Positions 35,168 through 48,186 are shown, counted from the first letter of the stretch. The stretch is 64,000 bases of DNA from Isoetes taiwanensis (GCA_021234155.1 JAJEKV010000015.1:1958852-2022851), one strand, 5' to 3'. Made by a program: numbers and translations. Notes: generated from the sequence alone by a model not told the origin.

Positions 35168-35254
35168 TAACTTTAAAAAAAAAATTAAAAAAAAAAAAAT
35201 TTGGCTCCTTCGGGGCCTTGGAAACATAAAATACACTGTTAAATACAGTATTTT

Positions 35255-35340
35255 AGAACATAGAAGCAATGTTAACAAATACTTAATGGTAGAGTGCTCC
35301 CTAGGATTTGAACCTAGGCATGTTTACTAGCCAAAAAAAA
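35255..35340 (-). mobile_element. Possible SINE relic (B box only)
   Basis: The minus strand reads CCTAGGTTCAAATCCTAGGG, a near-perfect Pol III B box in a tRNA-like T arm. Downstream it has GAGCACTCTACCATT. A matching A box upstream was not confirmed. It lies beside an A-rich run at 35173-35200. Confidence 0.35.
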
Positions 35341-35869
35341 TAACATACCTAGATTCATAGTTTCGACTTGACTATTTGTGAGGCAGAAGTATAACGCCTG
35401 TCCTAAAACCCCCACAATGAAGGGTTACATTTTTGGAACATGCAGCTAGCAATGAGGGGTTCCTCAAGTTCTTCATGTTGGAAAGAAATTGCAATGACAG
35501 CATTGCAACATATATTCCAAGATACTACAAAAGGCATTTGTAATAGAGGCAATGTTGCCTTATATTGTCTCACTGCATCAAGATCTGCATCAACTGCTTA
35601 AGTCTCTATTATAGGAAGATAATGAAATAATTCAGTGCATTTATGTATCTATTTATCTCTACAAAGTTATCTATTTGCTTCTTTCATCCATGTTTGCCCT
35701 CTAATTCTTTTGTCAACTTTTTTCTAATGTAGCTTGGACTGATCTCGTCTTTTTTAGATCAATGGCTTAAGAAATTAGATATGTTCAAAAAATAGGACAT
35801 GGAGATGAGAGTGCACACTGTGTAGAGCCATCTTCCTACCAGGGAAAAAATTAAGGAACTTTTATATTC

Positions 35870-36310
35870 AAAGTGGTGACTTGGCTAAAGTATGCCAAAA
35901 TTTGAAGTGAAAGCTTCTAATGTTTAGCTAAACTTTCTAAATTTTGCCACCTGTACTTTCTTACGTTTGGCTAAACTTTTCTTTAAAACAGAAAAAATCT
36001 TCTATCTTTTGACTATTTTGCACTAATTCAAGACCTAAATATTAACTGGCCATAATAAATATAAAGGCTATAGGATAATTTGGCTAAAGTACACTAAAAT
36101 TTGACGTAAAAGCTTCTAAGTTTTGGCTAAACTCTCCAAATTTTGGCAGTTACACTTTCTTGCGATTAGCTAAAGTCGAACGAAATGGAGGTGGAGCATG
36201 AAATAGACTTGGCTAAAAAATTTTTTTTTTAGCCCAAAAAGGGCCATAGTTTAGCCAATTTTTTTCCAAACAAGGCCAAAATTTCGCCATTTAGCTAAGT
36301 TTAGCCATTA
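35870..36310. repeat. Diverged tandem/inverted repeat built on TTTGGCTAAA
   Basis: Two direct copies (about 35881-35975 and 36078-36175) share 'ttggctaaagta', 'aaagcttctaa.gttt.gctaaac' and 'cactttctt.cg.tt.gctaaa'. After them, 36200-36310 carries the inverse motif 'tttagcca'. The arrangement suggests a decayed foldback transposon. Confidence 0.55.
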
Positions 36311-36506
36311 ATTTTTTCCATGCTTCCTACTGTGTATCTAGTGCAATATGACGCACTACATTACTAGAATAGAAATTCCTCCTTGCATTAGAATAAAATT
36401 CGTCCTTGCATTATCGCCATAAACGTGTTTATCTGTTTGCTTTAGAGCAAAATTCGTCCTTGCATTGTCACCATTTGCTTATCCTCGGGATGATATAATA
36501 TATAAC

Positions 36507-37690
<1,184 letters not shown>

Positions 37691-38130
37691 CCCTTTTCAC
37701 ACGACTATCTTATTTTATCTTATTTTTTGAAGTATCCAATAGGAGTATGCCACTTAAGCAAAAGAGGGTGACGTTGTTTCACACTATAAAAAATAAGACG
37801 GGTCTCATTTAGATTCGGGTAGGTCTGAATATATTCCATAAAGGAAATGGAGTTTTATTTTATACCGGGGGACTTTCCCCACCATAAAATAAGACATCAC
37901 TTATATATCAATCATATTCAAAATAATAGATGGCCTTATTTTATGATGGTTTTCACACTAGTGTTTGTTAGTGTCTTATTTATATAAAACTACAAATAAG
38001 ACATTGTAGTGTGAAAGCAACTTATATTTTGTATCTTATTTTTTGCGTCGGAGTCACAGATGATGTCTTATATGAAATGGGACCGCCATATTTTAAGACA
38101 TTGTGTGAAAATACAAGGTCTTTTTTCCAC
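37691..38130. mobile_element. Possible decayed MITE
   Basis: The left side 'cccttttcacac.gactatcttat' has an imperfect inverse at 38098-38125 (taagacattgtgtgaaaataca). The interior repeats 'aaataagac' in both orientations many times. No exact termini or target duplication could be fixed. Confidence 0.4.
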
Positions 38131-38399
38131 GACACTCCTGTCTTAAATTTGTGAAGATATGATTGGGCCACATAATCATATAATACACCTTACAATTCAT
38201 ACTATCTTGGCACCTTCTCTGCTATGGGATAAACCCCAATGATGGTGCAAGGGGTGCAGTAGAGTATTTGAATTGGAAGCAAAATTTGATGTCCAAGAAG
38301 GTTGTTAATAGGCGTATCCTTTAGAGAGTTGACCTTTCTTGGAGTTCTAACACATATGCTAGTGAGATCTATTTTGCTATGATGATATCGATGCCGCAA

Positions 38400-38545
38400 T
38401 ATCTATAAGCTGGATGGCAAATCAAGAAATGATATTCATCTTCCACTTTTCCAAAATTGCATACACGACACATTCATTGTGTTCATTCAATTTTTGCCCA
38501 ATGCTCGCACTCGATTTGTAGATGATGAGAGCTAACCTGCATCCG
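38400..38545 (-). mobile_element. Relic of a non-LTR element zinc-binding tail
   Basis: The minus strand reads CRVCNFGKVEDEYHFLICHP followed by AY, a CX2C...H...C pattern in the 'C..C...EDEYHFL..CP.Y' form seen after reverse transcriptases of some LINE clades. Upstream codons (RCEHWAKIE) are broken by stops. No boundaries are visible. Confidence 0.55.
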
Positions 38546-38926
38546 ACGGATTTGATGTCAAGTTGTAAGTGACAAGCCATCCAAAAGATATTGTTGTAGT
38601 GTATATATAATCCTAGGATTCGTCCTCTATCAGTCTCCATTTTGCCTTGTGCATTCCCGCCATAATGTATCGATGAGTTTACTTTTTACGAGAACTCATA
38701 TGCCCTTTGGTTTTGTAGGCAAATGATCTAAGGTGATATTCCTGCGACACAACTATTTTTTACCATACGAGAACCATCTTGTTTTGATCCTTGCATGGCT
38801 CTATTTGGTAGCCATTACTGAGGCAAAGACTGTATTCTGATGATATATAAAAGGAATAAATATACGGCTTCTCCCTCGAGAGGAAGCATGCTTGTTTCTG
38901 CCAGCATCATGGGATAAAGAGTTTGT

Positions 38927-39209
38927 TTTTTATATAGAAGGAAGTCATTCTATTCATCATCACATCATAAGTACAGTCTACAGATCACATGGAAATCAAT
39001 CCACTGCTAGGAGCTGCTTTGCATGTGATTATCAAGTACATAGGACAGGTTTAAGGTCTCTACCATAGGACCGGTTGGTCGTACTTGAACCCGTGACCTT
39101 GGAGCAATGGATTTTTAAGGTTCCCATTACTAGACCGATATTGGCAAAGTTTGAACATGTGACCTCGGGTGTGGCAGTTTAAGGTCCTACCACTAGACCA
39201 TGCCCCGAA
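38927..39209 (-). mobile_element. Dimeric tRNA-derived SINE with 16-bp TSD
   Basis: GGGATAAAGAGTTTGT occurs at 38911-38926 and 39210-39225, a perfect target-site duplication. On the minus strand the element starts CTTCGGGGCATGGTCTAGTG. An A box follows (TGGTCTAGTGGT), and a B-box-like GTTCAAAC comes about 40 bases on. A second tRNA-like unit then follows with GGTCTAGTAATGGG and GGTCACGGGTTCAAG. The T-rich run on the plus strand near 38926-38934 is the 3' A tail. The two tRNA-like units in tandem make it a dimer. Confidence 0.85.
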
Positions 39210-39225
39210 GGGATAAAGAGTTTGT

Positions 39226-40490
39226 GACTTGATCTACAATTCAACTACTAAAATATGTTTCTGTACTGCCTTAATGTCTTTAAGCCTAGCCCCCACACTT
39301 GATATCTGTACAGAATGACTGGTTGCAGTAAAGTGCGATACATATGAATGGGGTTGAGTTGAAGAATTTTAACATCAATGATGACCACAGGCTCCATGAC
39401 ATTGGCTACATGGTGCTGTGCAGCTTCTAATACCAGACTTTATGTTTAAGTATTTTACAAAGGAGTGTCACATTCACAGGGTCAAGAAGAAGTCATGAAA
39501 GATAATCATTTTTATTTTTGAAAAAAAAATCACTTCTCGTTTGCATTTATACCCGCTTTATGACTTTATTTAGTACATGCTCCAAGCCAGTAGCATCGTT
39601 GATATTTTGTGACTTTTGTGTGTTGTTGTTTATGCTCTCATGTTCTTCCGATATCTGCCTCACTGCTACTGTCCGTATATTTTTCTATATCAAAATCTCT
39701 TGTGACTTTCCATGTTGCCATATGTGCCGTGGACATTAAAAGTTTCTTCCTTCCTTCCTTCATCTTCAATTCCCCTTCCCCATATTACATAATATTCACA
39801 ATCTGTTTTCCCTTTTTATTACAGATCGCTGCCATCTGCCCTTCTCAATCCATAGCTTATGGCTCCCTCTGAATCTACACATTATTATCCTGGTTGTCTT
39901 GGATTGGTTGTTGTCTGTATGGATTGCTTGTCCTATACTTCCAAAAAATACATTCCAAGTTGGACATCCTGTTGCCCATCTGTCCATGTTCCCAGTATTA
40001 TTGGTCTGAGGTTCCCATGTTCTCGTTGTATCCTCCTAGTATTCACCTCCCTCCATACAGCACATCCTAATCATTTGGCCCAATCTGGTAATTCAGATAG
40101 ATATCCAGCCTCCTTTCTCGTTCCTTGCCATTTCAATTCACTAGTTTATTTCTCGACCTGTGCACCATGTTTATGCTCATAAATAATATTGCTCTTTCCA
40201 ACCTAGAATTTTAAAAGGTAGAATCCTTGTTTCATGTAGAGCTATAGTCGGCAGGATCAATTTTTTAATCTTTAACTTTTCACATTGGAAATGTTTAATC
40301 ATATTTATAACTTTTAGTTTTTTGTTGCTGAGGTACTACATCACTATGCCTCAACCTTGTAGAAAATGGCTGGTTTGCCATCATATTGAACATCTGTACT
40401 TTCAACCCACATTCTGCTTTATTATGTTCTGCATAGATTGATTGCATCCCGTAAAATTGCTATTTACCATATCTCACATAGTCCATGTTT
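39226..40490. other. Intergenic, no gene assigned
   Basis: Open frames at 39518-40182 (+) are Cys/Ser/Phe-rich without family motifs. CT-rich microsatellite sequence lies at 39746-39762. I see no supported feature. Confidence 0.35.
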
Positions 40491-40504
40491 TCATGTCCTT
40501 CTAC

Positions 40505-41035
40505 ATGTTCTAGAAAGTTTTAGAATTTTCTAGATGCTCATCAATAAGCAGCTTGGGCTAAAAAGAGTAAAAATAGAATGTTCTAGATAATTCTAGTATG
40601 TTCTCGAATTGTTTTTTTTTTTTTTTTTTTTTTGCAAAGAGTGAAAATAGAATATTTTAAAAAATAATAGAATGTTCTACATGCACATGAATAAGCACCG
40701 CAGTTTAAAAGTAATTTTTTGCAACTTTGCAAACAATAAAAGATTAATGTCCTAAAATGTATCAGATGTTTAAGGTAATCACCTCAATCTAAAAAGAGAG
40801 AGTTTTTGTGAAGCTTGCAAACAGACAAAATAGAATGTTCTAAAATATTTTAGATGCACACAGATAAGTACCTCAATCTAAAAATGTAAATTTTCTTTAA
40901 ACTTTGCAAGAACTCAAAATAGAATGTTATATATGCTCATGAATATGCAGCGTAGTCAAAAAATAGAAATTATTTTTAACTTTGCAAATATTCAAAAATT
41001 AATGTTTTAGAGTGTTCTAGAATATCTTCTAGATA
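40505..41035. repeat. Diverged tandem array rich in heat-shock-element-like motifs
   Basis: About five units of roughly 110 bp each contain 'aaaatagaatgttcta', then 'gatgc.ca..aataagca', then 'caatctaaaaa' and 'aactttgcaa'. The nGAAnnTTCn core of heat shock elements recurs in each unit. The first unit has TTCTAGAAAGTTTTAGAATT and then TTCTAGA (about 40508-40535), a five- or six-block run. A poly-T of 26 bases interrupts the array at 40612-40635. Confidence 0.6.
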
Positions 41036-41394
41036 GTAGAAAGTTCAAGAATAAGATTTAACATGATATAAAATTTGTGATCCTGATCGTTGAAGGCAGA
41101 AATGGGCGGCCCAGATTGGCTGATGGAGATTGAAAATATTTGGGTGCATCTAAACCATCAGTTGAGATGAAGTTGAGATGAAGTGGATCATCCTATGTTC
41201 TATATTAATTTCAATCTTGATCGTCGATCTGTGAGATTCGCCATGTGACGCGGTCCTGATCGTAGATCCGAGATCCTACAACTCACGTTGATTTAGATAT
41301 ATATGCTACATGACGTGATCTTAGCCCTTGATTGGATCCAAGACCCTACGGCTCATGCTTGGCTCTTAAAGAGAGGCTTTTGAAGTTTTTAATG

Positions 41395-41465
41395 TTGTTT
41401 GGGAGATTTGAACCTTGGTCTATAGGCCCAAACCCCTTATCCATACCACTAGATTAGACATTGCT
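41395..41465 (-). mobile_element. Possible SINE relic (A and B boxes)
   Basis: The minus strand reads TCTAATCTAGTGGTATGG and, about 30 bases later, AAGGTTCAAATCTCC, the two parts of a tRNA-like Pol III promoter. No poly(A) tail or target duplication was found. Confidence 0.45.
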
Positions 41466-41559
41466 TTGTTAAAACGATCAAAAGTTCAAACACATGCATT
41501 CGTGCAAAAAACAGGCCCCTCTTTTACTATATAAAGGGGTCTTCGACACAAGGATGGGT

Positions 41560-42955
41560 ATTTCGATTCAATATCCGTCTTGAGCTAAAGGGTCAACTAA
41601 TAATAAAATGTCAACTAATTAGGCTAATTAGTAACTAAATGCCTAGCTAATTATTATTAACTAGTATAATTAGGCCGTTAAGGAGAAGCCATCTGGACCA
41701 ATTCGATTGGCCTACCCATCTGGGAGGCAAAAGTGGGCCTCCAACTCCAATTCTACCACAAAATCGACCTGGGAAGATTGATGAAGGAGGAGTTGCTTGT
41801 TCATCCCTAATCAGACTAGCTATATGGAAACCTTAAGAGATAATGGCTCTAGCCAAGACACTAGTTAGTACTTAGATAGCTTGAGCTTCTAGCTAACCCT
41901 TGTATGTGTAGATGTATAATTAATCTCTATTGCATGCTCTAATTGAGGTTACGGTTGGATGTATGTATGATGGTTGTTCTCTTTTTGCTCCTCCTCTATT
42001 GTGGGAGTTAAGGGGGGTATAGACCTATAGGCCATCTAGTAGGAGCGATGCTCCTAGTTAGAACCCCTTAAATCCCGTAATTGCGGCCTGTGCTCAAGAG
42101 CCCACCTGGATGTGGATAATATGCCAATCAGCACCATATAATGGGTACAATGGTGAAGTGGAGGTAGAGCCTTGCTGCTACTGGGGCCCCTATAGTGTGC
42201 TATGCTTATAGTCAGTCACTGCGTGTCGGCCGGATACGGGTCTGACCCCTCTGGGTCGTCGGTAACGTCTAGAAGGATGCCCTGGGCCCGCTAGGTGCGG
42301 TGAGCCGACCTATAGATTTAGGGGGGTAAATCGGGTGCAGATGCATGGATGCCCGTGGTGCCACGACGATCCTCTAGTGCACCCATGGAACTCTTATGCT
42401 CTGGGAGGGGATTCGTCCCTAACGTGCCTCATCAGGCAAGGGAGATGCAACCTGGAGTAGTCTCATAGGGTGAATCTATGAGATTACGTATAGCATGTTT
42501 CAGCCTACCTGCAAAGCGTGCACAGGAGGGACAGATGGAGTGGACTACCCTAGCCATTGTTCTATGCCAGCGCCGATGCCATGATTCAATCTTTTGTTGT
42601 AATCTGGAGGCCCTGACTGTCAGTTGACCCCCTTGAGTCTAAGCCAAATTAGAACCTTTATTTCTAATGCATTTGCTATGTATATTGATATTATGTGATG
42701 TCATCTTGTTGATGGATGGGCCACCCGTCTTGGTGGCATATTATTATGTATATTGTTGCTAGGTGCTAACATGTATGTACGCTTCTGCTATATAGGATTT
42801 TCCATAGAAGGCGTGGGACAAATGACACCTCCATGCCCATCATCCGGACACTTGCCCATCACAAGTGGTCCGGGTTAGACGGATGGCCTTTCCATGGTGA
42901 TTATAGGAGGGGAATTTCCTGATGGGGGCATCGTATAGGTTCGGGGAGCATCACA
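41560..42955 (+). mobile_element. LTR copy A of the window's main LTR family
   Basis: Homologous to copies B and C over most of its length, with landmarks 'gcggcctgtgc.caagagccca', 'aggcttatag.c.gtcact..gtg', 'gcctcatc' and 'gtgcacaggaggg'. It ends ...CATCACA at 42955, followed by a degenerate initiator-Met primer-binding site (next entry). The 5' end is not sharply defined. Confidence 0.7.
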
Positions 42956-42975
42956 ATGATATCAGAGCAATGATC
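42956..42975 (+). other. Degenerate tRNA-iMet primer-binding site, copy A
   Basis: ATGATATCAGAGCAATG follows the LTR end. The usual plant form is TGGTATCAGAGC, complementary to the 3' end of initiator methionine tRNA; one G has changed to A. Confidence 0.65.
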
Positions 42976-42979
42976 TAGG

Positions 42980-44010
42980 TAGACCGGATCATAACCCTGG
43001 CCATGTTCTAACTCACTAGATCGATTAGTTGGTAGAGGGTCTCTAACGTAGGAAATTACTCTAAATCCATAAGTAAATTGTTATGTATCTTAAGTATGTG
43101 GAATTAAATGAGTGAATTAGGAAGCAAATTGTAGGATGTAAGAGTTGGACCCAGTTGAGTTTTTGGCAGAACAAGGTCCCTTGCCCTTGGAGGCCATAAC
43201 TTTTCATAGAAAGATCGGATAGAGGCGATTCTTGCGCGTTTGCGTAGAGGATACTTAAATTGACTAAAACCCTCTACAAGCCCTGTCGGTTGACACCCCA
43301 GGAAGAGAATGTTTTAGCACTTGCTTAATGGCGGCATTGATAGGAAAGTAGGAGTTTAGAATTTGATTTTAAGATTGAAAAATCACCTCGGCGCCATAGT
43401 ATACCCGCCATATAAAAATATTTTTTTTGGTACGCTTTCAAAAACATTAGGGATTTACAATTCCACCATAGCATTGTTTTCGTTGCTTTTGACTCGGCAC
43501 CGTATGCAAGAATGTTCTTATGTGACACATGCAGCTCAAAACAACCCTAGCTGAGGTGGAATGGGAGGAGCTGCCCACTTTGTGTGAGCTTCCAACCCTC
43601 ACCGACGATATCCAAGGTGCCTGATTATATCTAAGGTGAGTCTCATATCTTTGCTGCAATAACAGGCAATGCGGATAAGCAACCTACCATCATATCCACT
43701 GTGGGCCAGATTAATATACTGGTAGTACACATAATTTTGCATCTCCTAGGCTGGCCGAAGTGTTGCACCTCACACTCTTGAGATCTAAGACATGCCCAGT
43801 TACGTTGGCTAGTGGGGCTATCCGCCATACACAGGGCCGCCGTTAACGCAATGTATTTCCTTGAAGCAATTGGATACAGCCATCAGGAAAAATATAGTTG
43901 ATTGTATTGTTAGGCTCGCATCAGTAGACTCCATAATTTAAGCAAGAAGATACCATTTGAGTCTTGCCCAAAGCCATTGGCAATATAATTTGGAATTTCA
44001 GGGCACGAAC
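42980..44010 (+). mobile_element. Leader region of element A
   Basis: 43030-43450 is the untranslated leader following the primer-binding site. Landmarks such as 'cttggaggccataacttttcatagaaagatcggat' and 'gcgattctt' recur at 44370-44710 and, more loosely, at 48365-48440. The segment 43560-44010 has no clear coding content. Confidence 0.6.
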
Positions 44011-44011
44011 T

Positions 44012-44362
44012 TCTCAAGCTAGGATTCATTTGCTTAAGTGTCTCACCCTTTGGAACTCCTATTCTATTTGTCAAGAAAAAGGATGGCACTTTACAGATGT
44101 ATATTGACTATCAGTAGTTAAATAAGCACACCATCAAGAATCGGTACTTTACCACGGGCCGATGACCTTATGGACCAATTGCAAGGAGCTAGATACTTCT
44201 CTAAAATTGATCTTCGATCGGGGTATCACCTGATAAGAGTCAAGGAGGAGGACATCCATAAGTCAGCCTTTCGGACTCGCTATGGGCATTATGAGTTCAA
44301 TATTATGCCCTGGGCTAATCAATGCCCCTGCCATATTTATGAGGTTAATGACTGATGTTTGG
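44012..44362 (+). mobile_element. Ty3/gypsy reverse transcriptase fragment
   Basis: The plus strand reads [20 protein letters not shown], a stop, then [10 protein letters not shown], and after a frameshift [20 protein letters not shown] and [14 protein letters not shown]. This is the gypsy RT fingers and palm up to just before the catalytic YxDD. It breaks off at 44362, directly joined to a second copy of a leader sequence. It has no upstream gag or protease, so it was brought here by recombination or is a nested remnant. Confidence 0.85.
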
Positions 44363-44365
44363 TAG

Positions 44366-44925
44366 GGAATCTCTAGTGTGTGCTATTTAGCCTAAGTATG
44401 TGAAAAATGAGTAAACTAGGAATAGGATGTAAGATTTGGGCCATGTTGAGTTTTGGCAAAACAAGGTTCATTGCTCTCGGAGGCCATAACTTTTTGTAGG
44501 AAGCTCGGATAAAGGCGATTCTTATGCCATTACGTAGAGGACATTTGAATTGACTAAAACACTCTAAAAGCCCCATCGGGAGACGCCCCAGGAAAAAAAA
44601 AATTAGTATTTGCTTAAGGGGGGCGTTGACAGGGAAAAGGAGTTTATAATTTGATTTTAAGACCAAAAAACCTCCTCAGTGCCGCAATATACTTTTATAT
44701 ACGATTTCAAAAAAACTTTAGGGAATTACAATTATGGGGACATTTTTTCTTCCAACTATCTTGTTGTGCTTTCTTTTCGCCCCCTCCAGTTGCCATAGCC
44801 ATCGAACTTCAAGTTTGCTTCCACCATAACCGAGTTTGACCAGCCGTCGGAGTTGACCGCCTCACCGTACTGTCATAGCCAAGCATCACCCTAACTCTTT
44901 ATCTCAGCACCTATCTCCTTCTCCA
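44366..44925 (+). mobile_element. Second leader copy before a gag-like ORF
   Basis: A diverged copy of 43010-43450, placed after the RT fragment. It ends in a C/T-rich tract and an ATG at 44931. Confidence 0.65.
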
Positions 44926-44930
44926 CAGTT

Positions 44931-45606
44931 ATGGTTCGCACCATGCAAACCCAAAGCTATGACACACTTGATGTGACACGGCTCTTTGTCGAGCTTGGAA
45001 GCAACCTTGTTGGAGATCCCGAGAAGGTCGACCTCCTTCTTTATCAGCTAGTTCAATGCTTGGGCGGCCAGATATCTTATCCTGTCTTTCACCTGATGGA
45101 GCATTTTCTACTCGAGCTCAACGCCCTCGTGAGATGTATACCTTGTGGAGCAGCCAGACCAAGCCCTGATGCTGACTAAGTATTATCCCCTGAGTCAGAG
45201 ACCACCAGCGATAAGGAAGCTACAAGGGTGGAGGCACAGAGGGTCATGGACTTGGCCATTGCAGCAAATGCACAAGAAGTAGCTAGTGGGGATCCAAGGA
45301 ATAGTGGTGCCCGATATGTTTACTTGAGAAACAGAGAGGCTATCATTGAAGGATGCCCTCTTACCCTACCCTTGTACTATTATGATGAGGAGACTCAAAG
45401 TTTCTTATGGAATAATCTCCCTAATTATATCACTCCCAAGCTCCAATAACCCATTGACCTAGAAATGGAGGCTAGGCCAACTCGGTATATCACTGAGATG
45501 CTAAGAAGGATCGAGGTCCACCAAGCACTGGAAAGACATGCACAAAGAGAAGCCGAGTGGGTAGCCGAGAATCAAGCCAAAAATACTGACCAACTTGGGC
45601 CACCTA
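44931..45606 (+). pseudogene. Gag-like ORF cut by LTR B
   Basis: 82 codons open from ATG 44931 (MVRTMQTQSYDTLDVTRLFV), a stop at 45177, then a continuing frame to 45449 (VYLRNREAIIEGCPLTLPLY, FLWNNLPNYITPKLQ). After another stop, RRIEVHQALERHAQREAEW continues up to 45600. The position after a primer-binding site and leader marks it as the N-terminal part of a retrotransposon gag. No capsid signature is certain. The next base begins LTR B. Confidence 0.6.
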
Positions 45607-47029
45607 TGTGACATTCCACATATTTATACGCCTTTTTAGGTATAAATATATGACACATGACTATGAATAATTATTAAAGGTGCATTAATTATTCATAAGC
45701 CAATGTTAGCTATGTTAACTCATTAATTATTAAGGTGGAAACCTAACCCTAAACCCTAATTCGAATTTAGGGCTTAACCTAATATTAAAAGGGGTTAAAA
45801 TATTAAATTATTTAATATTAACCAACCTAGAGTTGCCACCTGGCCCAAATCGATTGGGCAAGGCAGGCTTGCCAATTTGGGACACTTAAATTGGGGCTTC
45901 CATACCAATTTGCCCCAATTTGAATTGGGGGATATTGGTAGAGGAGGAGCTGTTGTTCAACCCTGTTACAGCCAAAAGGATGGAGAACCAGAGAGATAGT
46001 GGACCTAGCTATGATCCCAGTTAGTACATAGATAGTTTGGATTCCTAGATAGTCATAGGACTAACCTATGTATGCTTAGAAGATAGCTAGGATTGACCCA
46101 TGTATGAATAGATGTATGGGTAATCTATATTTTATGTTGTATTCTAAGCTACGGATGGATGGATGTATAATAATAGTTCTCATTCTGTTCCTCCTATGTT
46201 GTGGGGATTAAGGGGGGTAGGGACCTAAAGGCTATGTAGAAGTAGAGATGCTCCTAGCTAGAATCCCTTAAATCCCAATAAATGCGGCCTGTGCACAAGA
46301 GCCCACATGGCTATGGATGCTATGATGTGGTTCAACACCAGATAACGGGTATGATGGTGAATCGTGGGTGGGGTCTTGCCTAGCTTGGCTACAGGACTCC
46401 TATAGTATGCTAGGCTTATAGCCGGTCACTAAGTGTGGGCCAGGTATGGGTCTAATACTCCCTGGGTCGTAGGAGACGCGCCTATATGGACGTCCTGGAC
46501 TCGAACGGGCGCGGAGAGCCGGCCTTTAGATTTTGGAGATTAAGTCGGGTATGGATGTGGGGGTCACTGAGTCGGTGACATGTGTTCTCTAGCACACCCA
46601 GGAACCCATCATGCTCGGGGAGGGGATGCCTCCCTGACCTGCCTCATCGTCCGGGGAGATGTAACCCAGAGTAATCTCATAGGGTGATTCCATGGGATTG
46701 CATCTCCGGAGGGCTACAATCCCGCCATAGCATATTTCAGCATATCTGCAAAGTGTGCACAGGCGGGGCAGATGGAATGGACTACTATAGCCATTGTTCT
46801 ATGCCAGCCAACGCCATGTTATACTTTTGTCTGCTGTTATTCGGAGGCCTTGACTGTCAGTCGACCTCATGAGTCTGAGCCTGAGGTAGAGCCCTTATTT
46901 ATGGTGCATTTCCATTGTTATATTGGTATTCTGTTGTTAGTTGTATTGATCATGATGGACCACCCTCGTAGTGGTATATTATTTATTAGTATTGTTGCCA
47001 GATGCCCTACGTCACCCCCCGTGTGAATA

Positions 47030-47185
47030 TGCACCCAAACCAAAGGGGGTTTAAGGGGAATTTTAAATTTAAATGTGTTGGACCCAATGGTATGTGTTGG
47101 GGGATTTAATTTTTATATGTTGGATGTTAATGGTTTGTGTTGCAAAAAAAATTTTTTGGCCCCTTCGGGGCCTTAGGGACGTCAC
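47030..47185 (+). mobile_element. Partial MITE-family copy inside LTR B
   Basis: Carries 'caaaccaaagggggttt', the 'ttaaatttaaa.gtgttgga' section, and the 'ttggccccttcggggcctta' tail seen next to the 384-bp MITE at 35200. Flanking 'acgtcacccccc' occurs on both sides (about 47009-47020 and 47179-47190), which may be a target duplication. Confidence 0.55.
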
Positions 47186-47824
47186 CCCCCCACCCCCTCC
47201 CCGGTGTGACAAAAATTTTAGAATTCAAACCAGAAAAAAACTAGAATTTATTTGAGGCTTTCATCACCTGTAGCTTTTGAATTTGGTCACAATAAAACAA
47301 ATAGAACATAAGTAAAAGTTACCATAAAGATAGAGCAAATTGATCCCATTATTCTGAAAGTCATAAAGTTTGCAACACCCATACACAAACATTTTTCAAC
47401 TGGAATTTAACAGCAGCCTTTGGCCTCCATGGATTCTTGTGGTGAGAAACCAAAGTGGGAAACTTTTCTGCTTGTTAGCACAAGGATCTAGAAGCCTTGG
47501 AATTTGCTTAATAACTGCCTCAAAATCTAAAAATGCATGGTAATTTTTTGCAAGCTTCATTCGGAATGAGCCATAAAACAATATCCAATAGCGCAATCCT
47601 GTATTAATCAGCTGGTAGGATGTGAAAGCCTACCAAACCCGGCCGAAAAATTGCTGTTTTAGCATAAATAACTTAACCAAACATATCCATATCATACACT
47701 ATGAAAAAGATCTCGGATAGAGCTTTCCAACGCAATAAAAATCATCTTAAACAGAGCTCTGGATCAAAAGTTATGATAAGAAATGTGTTGCTGGCGGGGA
47801 AACTGCACTATATGCGCCCTTCAA

Positions 47825-48022
47825 GCCCTTCATGTGCCCATTATGCACCACACACACAAAAAGAGGGCTTTTGTTGTGAGTCATTGGTTGTTGACCATTG
47901 AAAAAAAGGGCTAAAATCAATGGCCCTTCATGTGCCCATTATGCACCACACGCATAAAAAAGGGGCTTTTGTTGTGAGCCACTGGTTGTTGACCATTGAA
48001 AAAAAAAGGCTAAAATCAATGG
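47825..48022. repeat. 98-bp tandem duplication in LTR B
   Basis: Two units, 47825-47922 and 47923-48022, both begin gcccttcatgtgcccattat and end in 'ctaaaatcaatgg', with about five differences. Confidence 0.85.
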
Positions 48023-48171
48023 CTCAGAAATGGTGCACTCTAGATATACGCATTAGTACATCCATTTGAATACATCACGAAATCATAGGAAAACCTTAGT
48101 GAAAAGCGTACAAAAACACAAAGCAAACCCCCTGTTATTATGCTACATATTGGATTCAGGGAACGTCACAG

Positions 48172-48186
48172 TGGTATCAGAGCATG
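48172..48186 (+). other. Primer-binding site, element B
   Basis: TGGTATCAGAGCATG matches the complement of the 3' end of initiator tRNA-Met. It lies one base after the LTR end at 48170. Confidence 0.85.

Larger units (their letters stand above)
45607..48170 (+). mobile_element. LTR copy B (2564 bp) with inverted ends
   Basis: Starts TGTGACATTCC and ends GGGAACGTCACA, imperfect terminal inverted ends of the TG...CA type, and is followed at once by a primer-binding site. 45980-47005 aligns with copies A and C. From 47006 to about 48120 it diverges. It carries a MITE-like insert (47030-47185) between two 'cgtcacccccc' tracts, and a 98-bp tandem duplication. No second LTR was found. Confidence 0.75.

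Noticed and set aside
35255-35340. A functional tRNA gene
   Set aside because: Only the T-arm/B-box part is tRNA-like; no cloverleaf can be drawn.
40612-40635. Poly-T run as a LINE tail
   Set aside because: No target duplication flanks it and it sits inside a tandem array.
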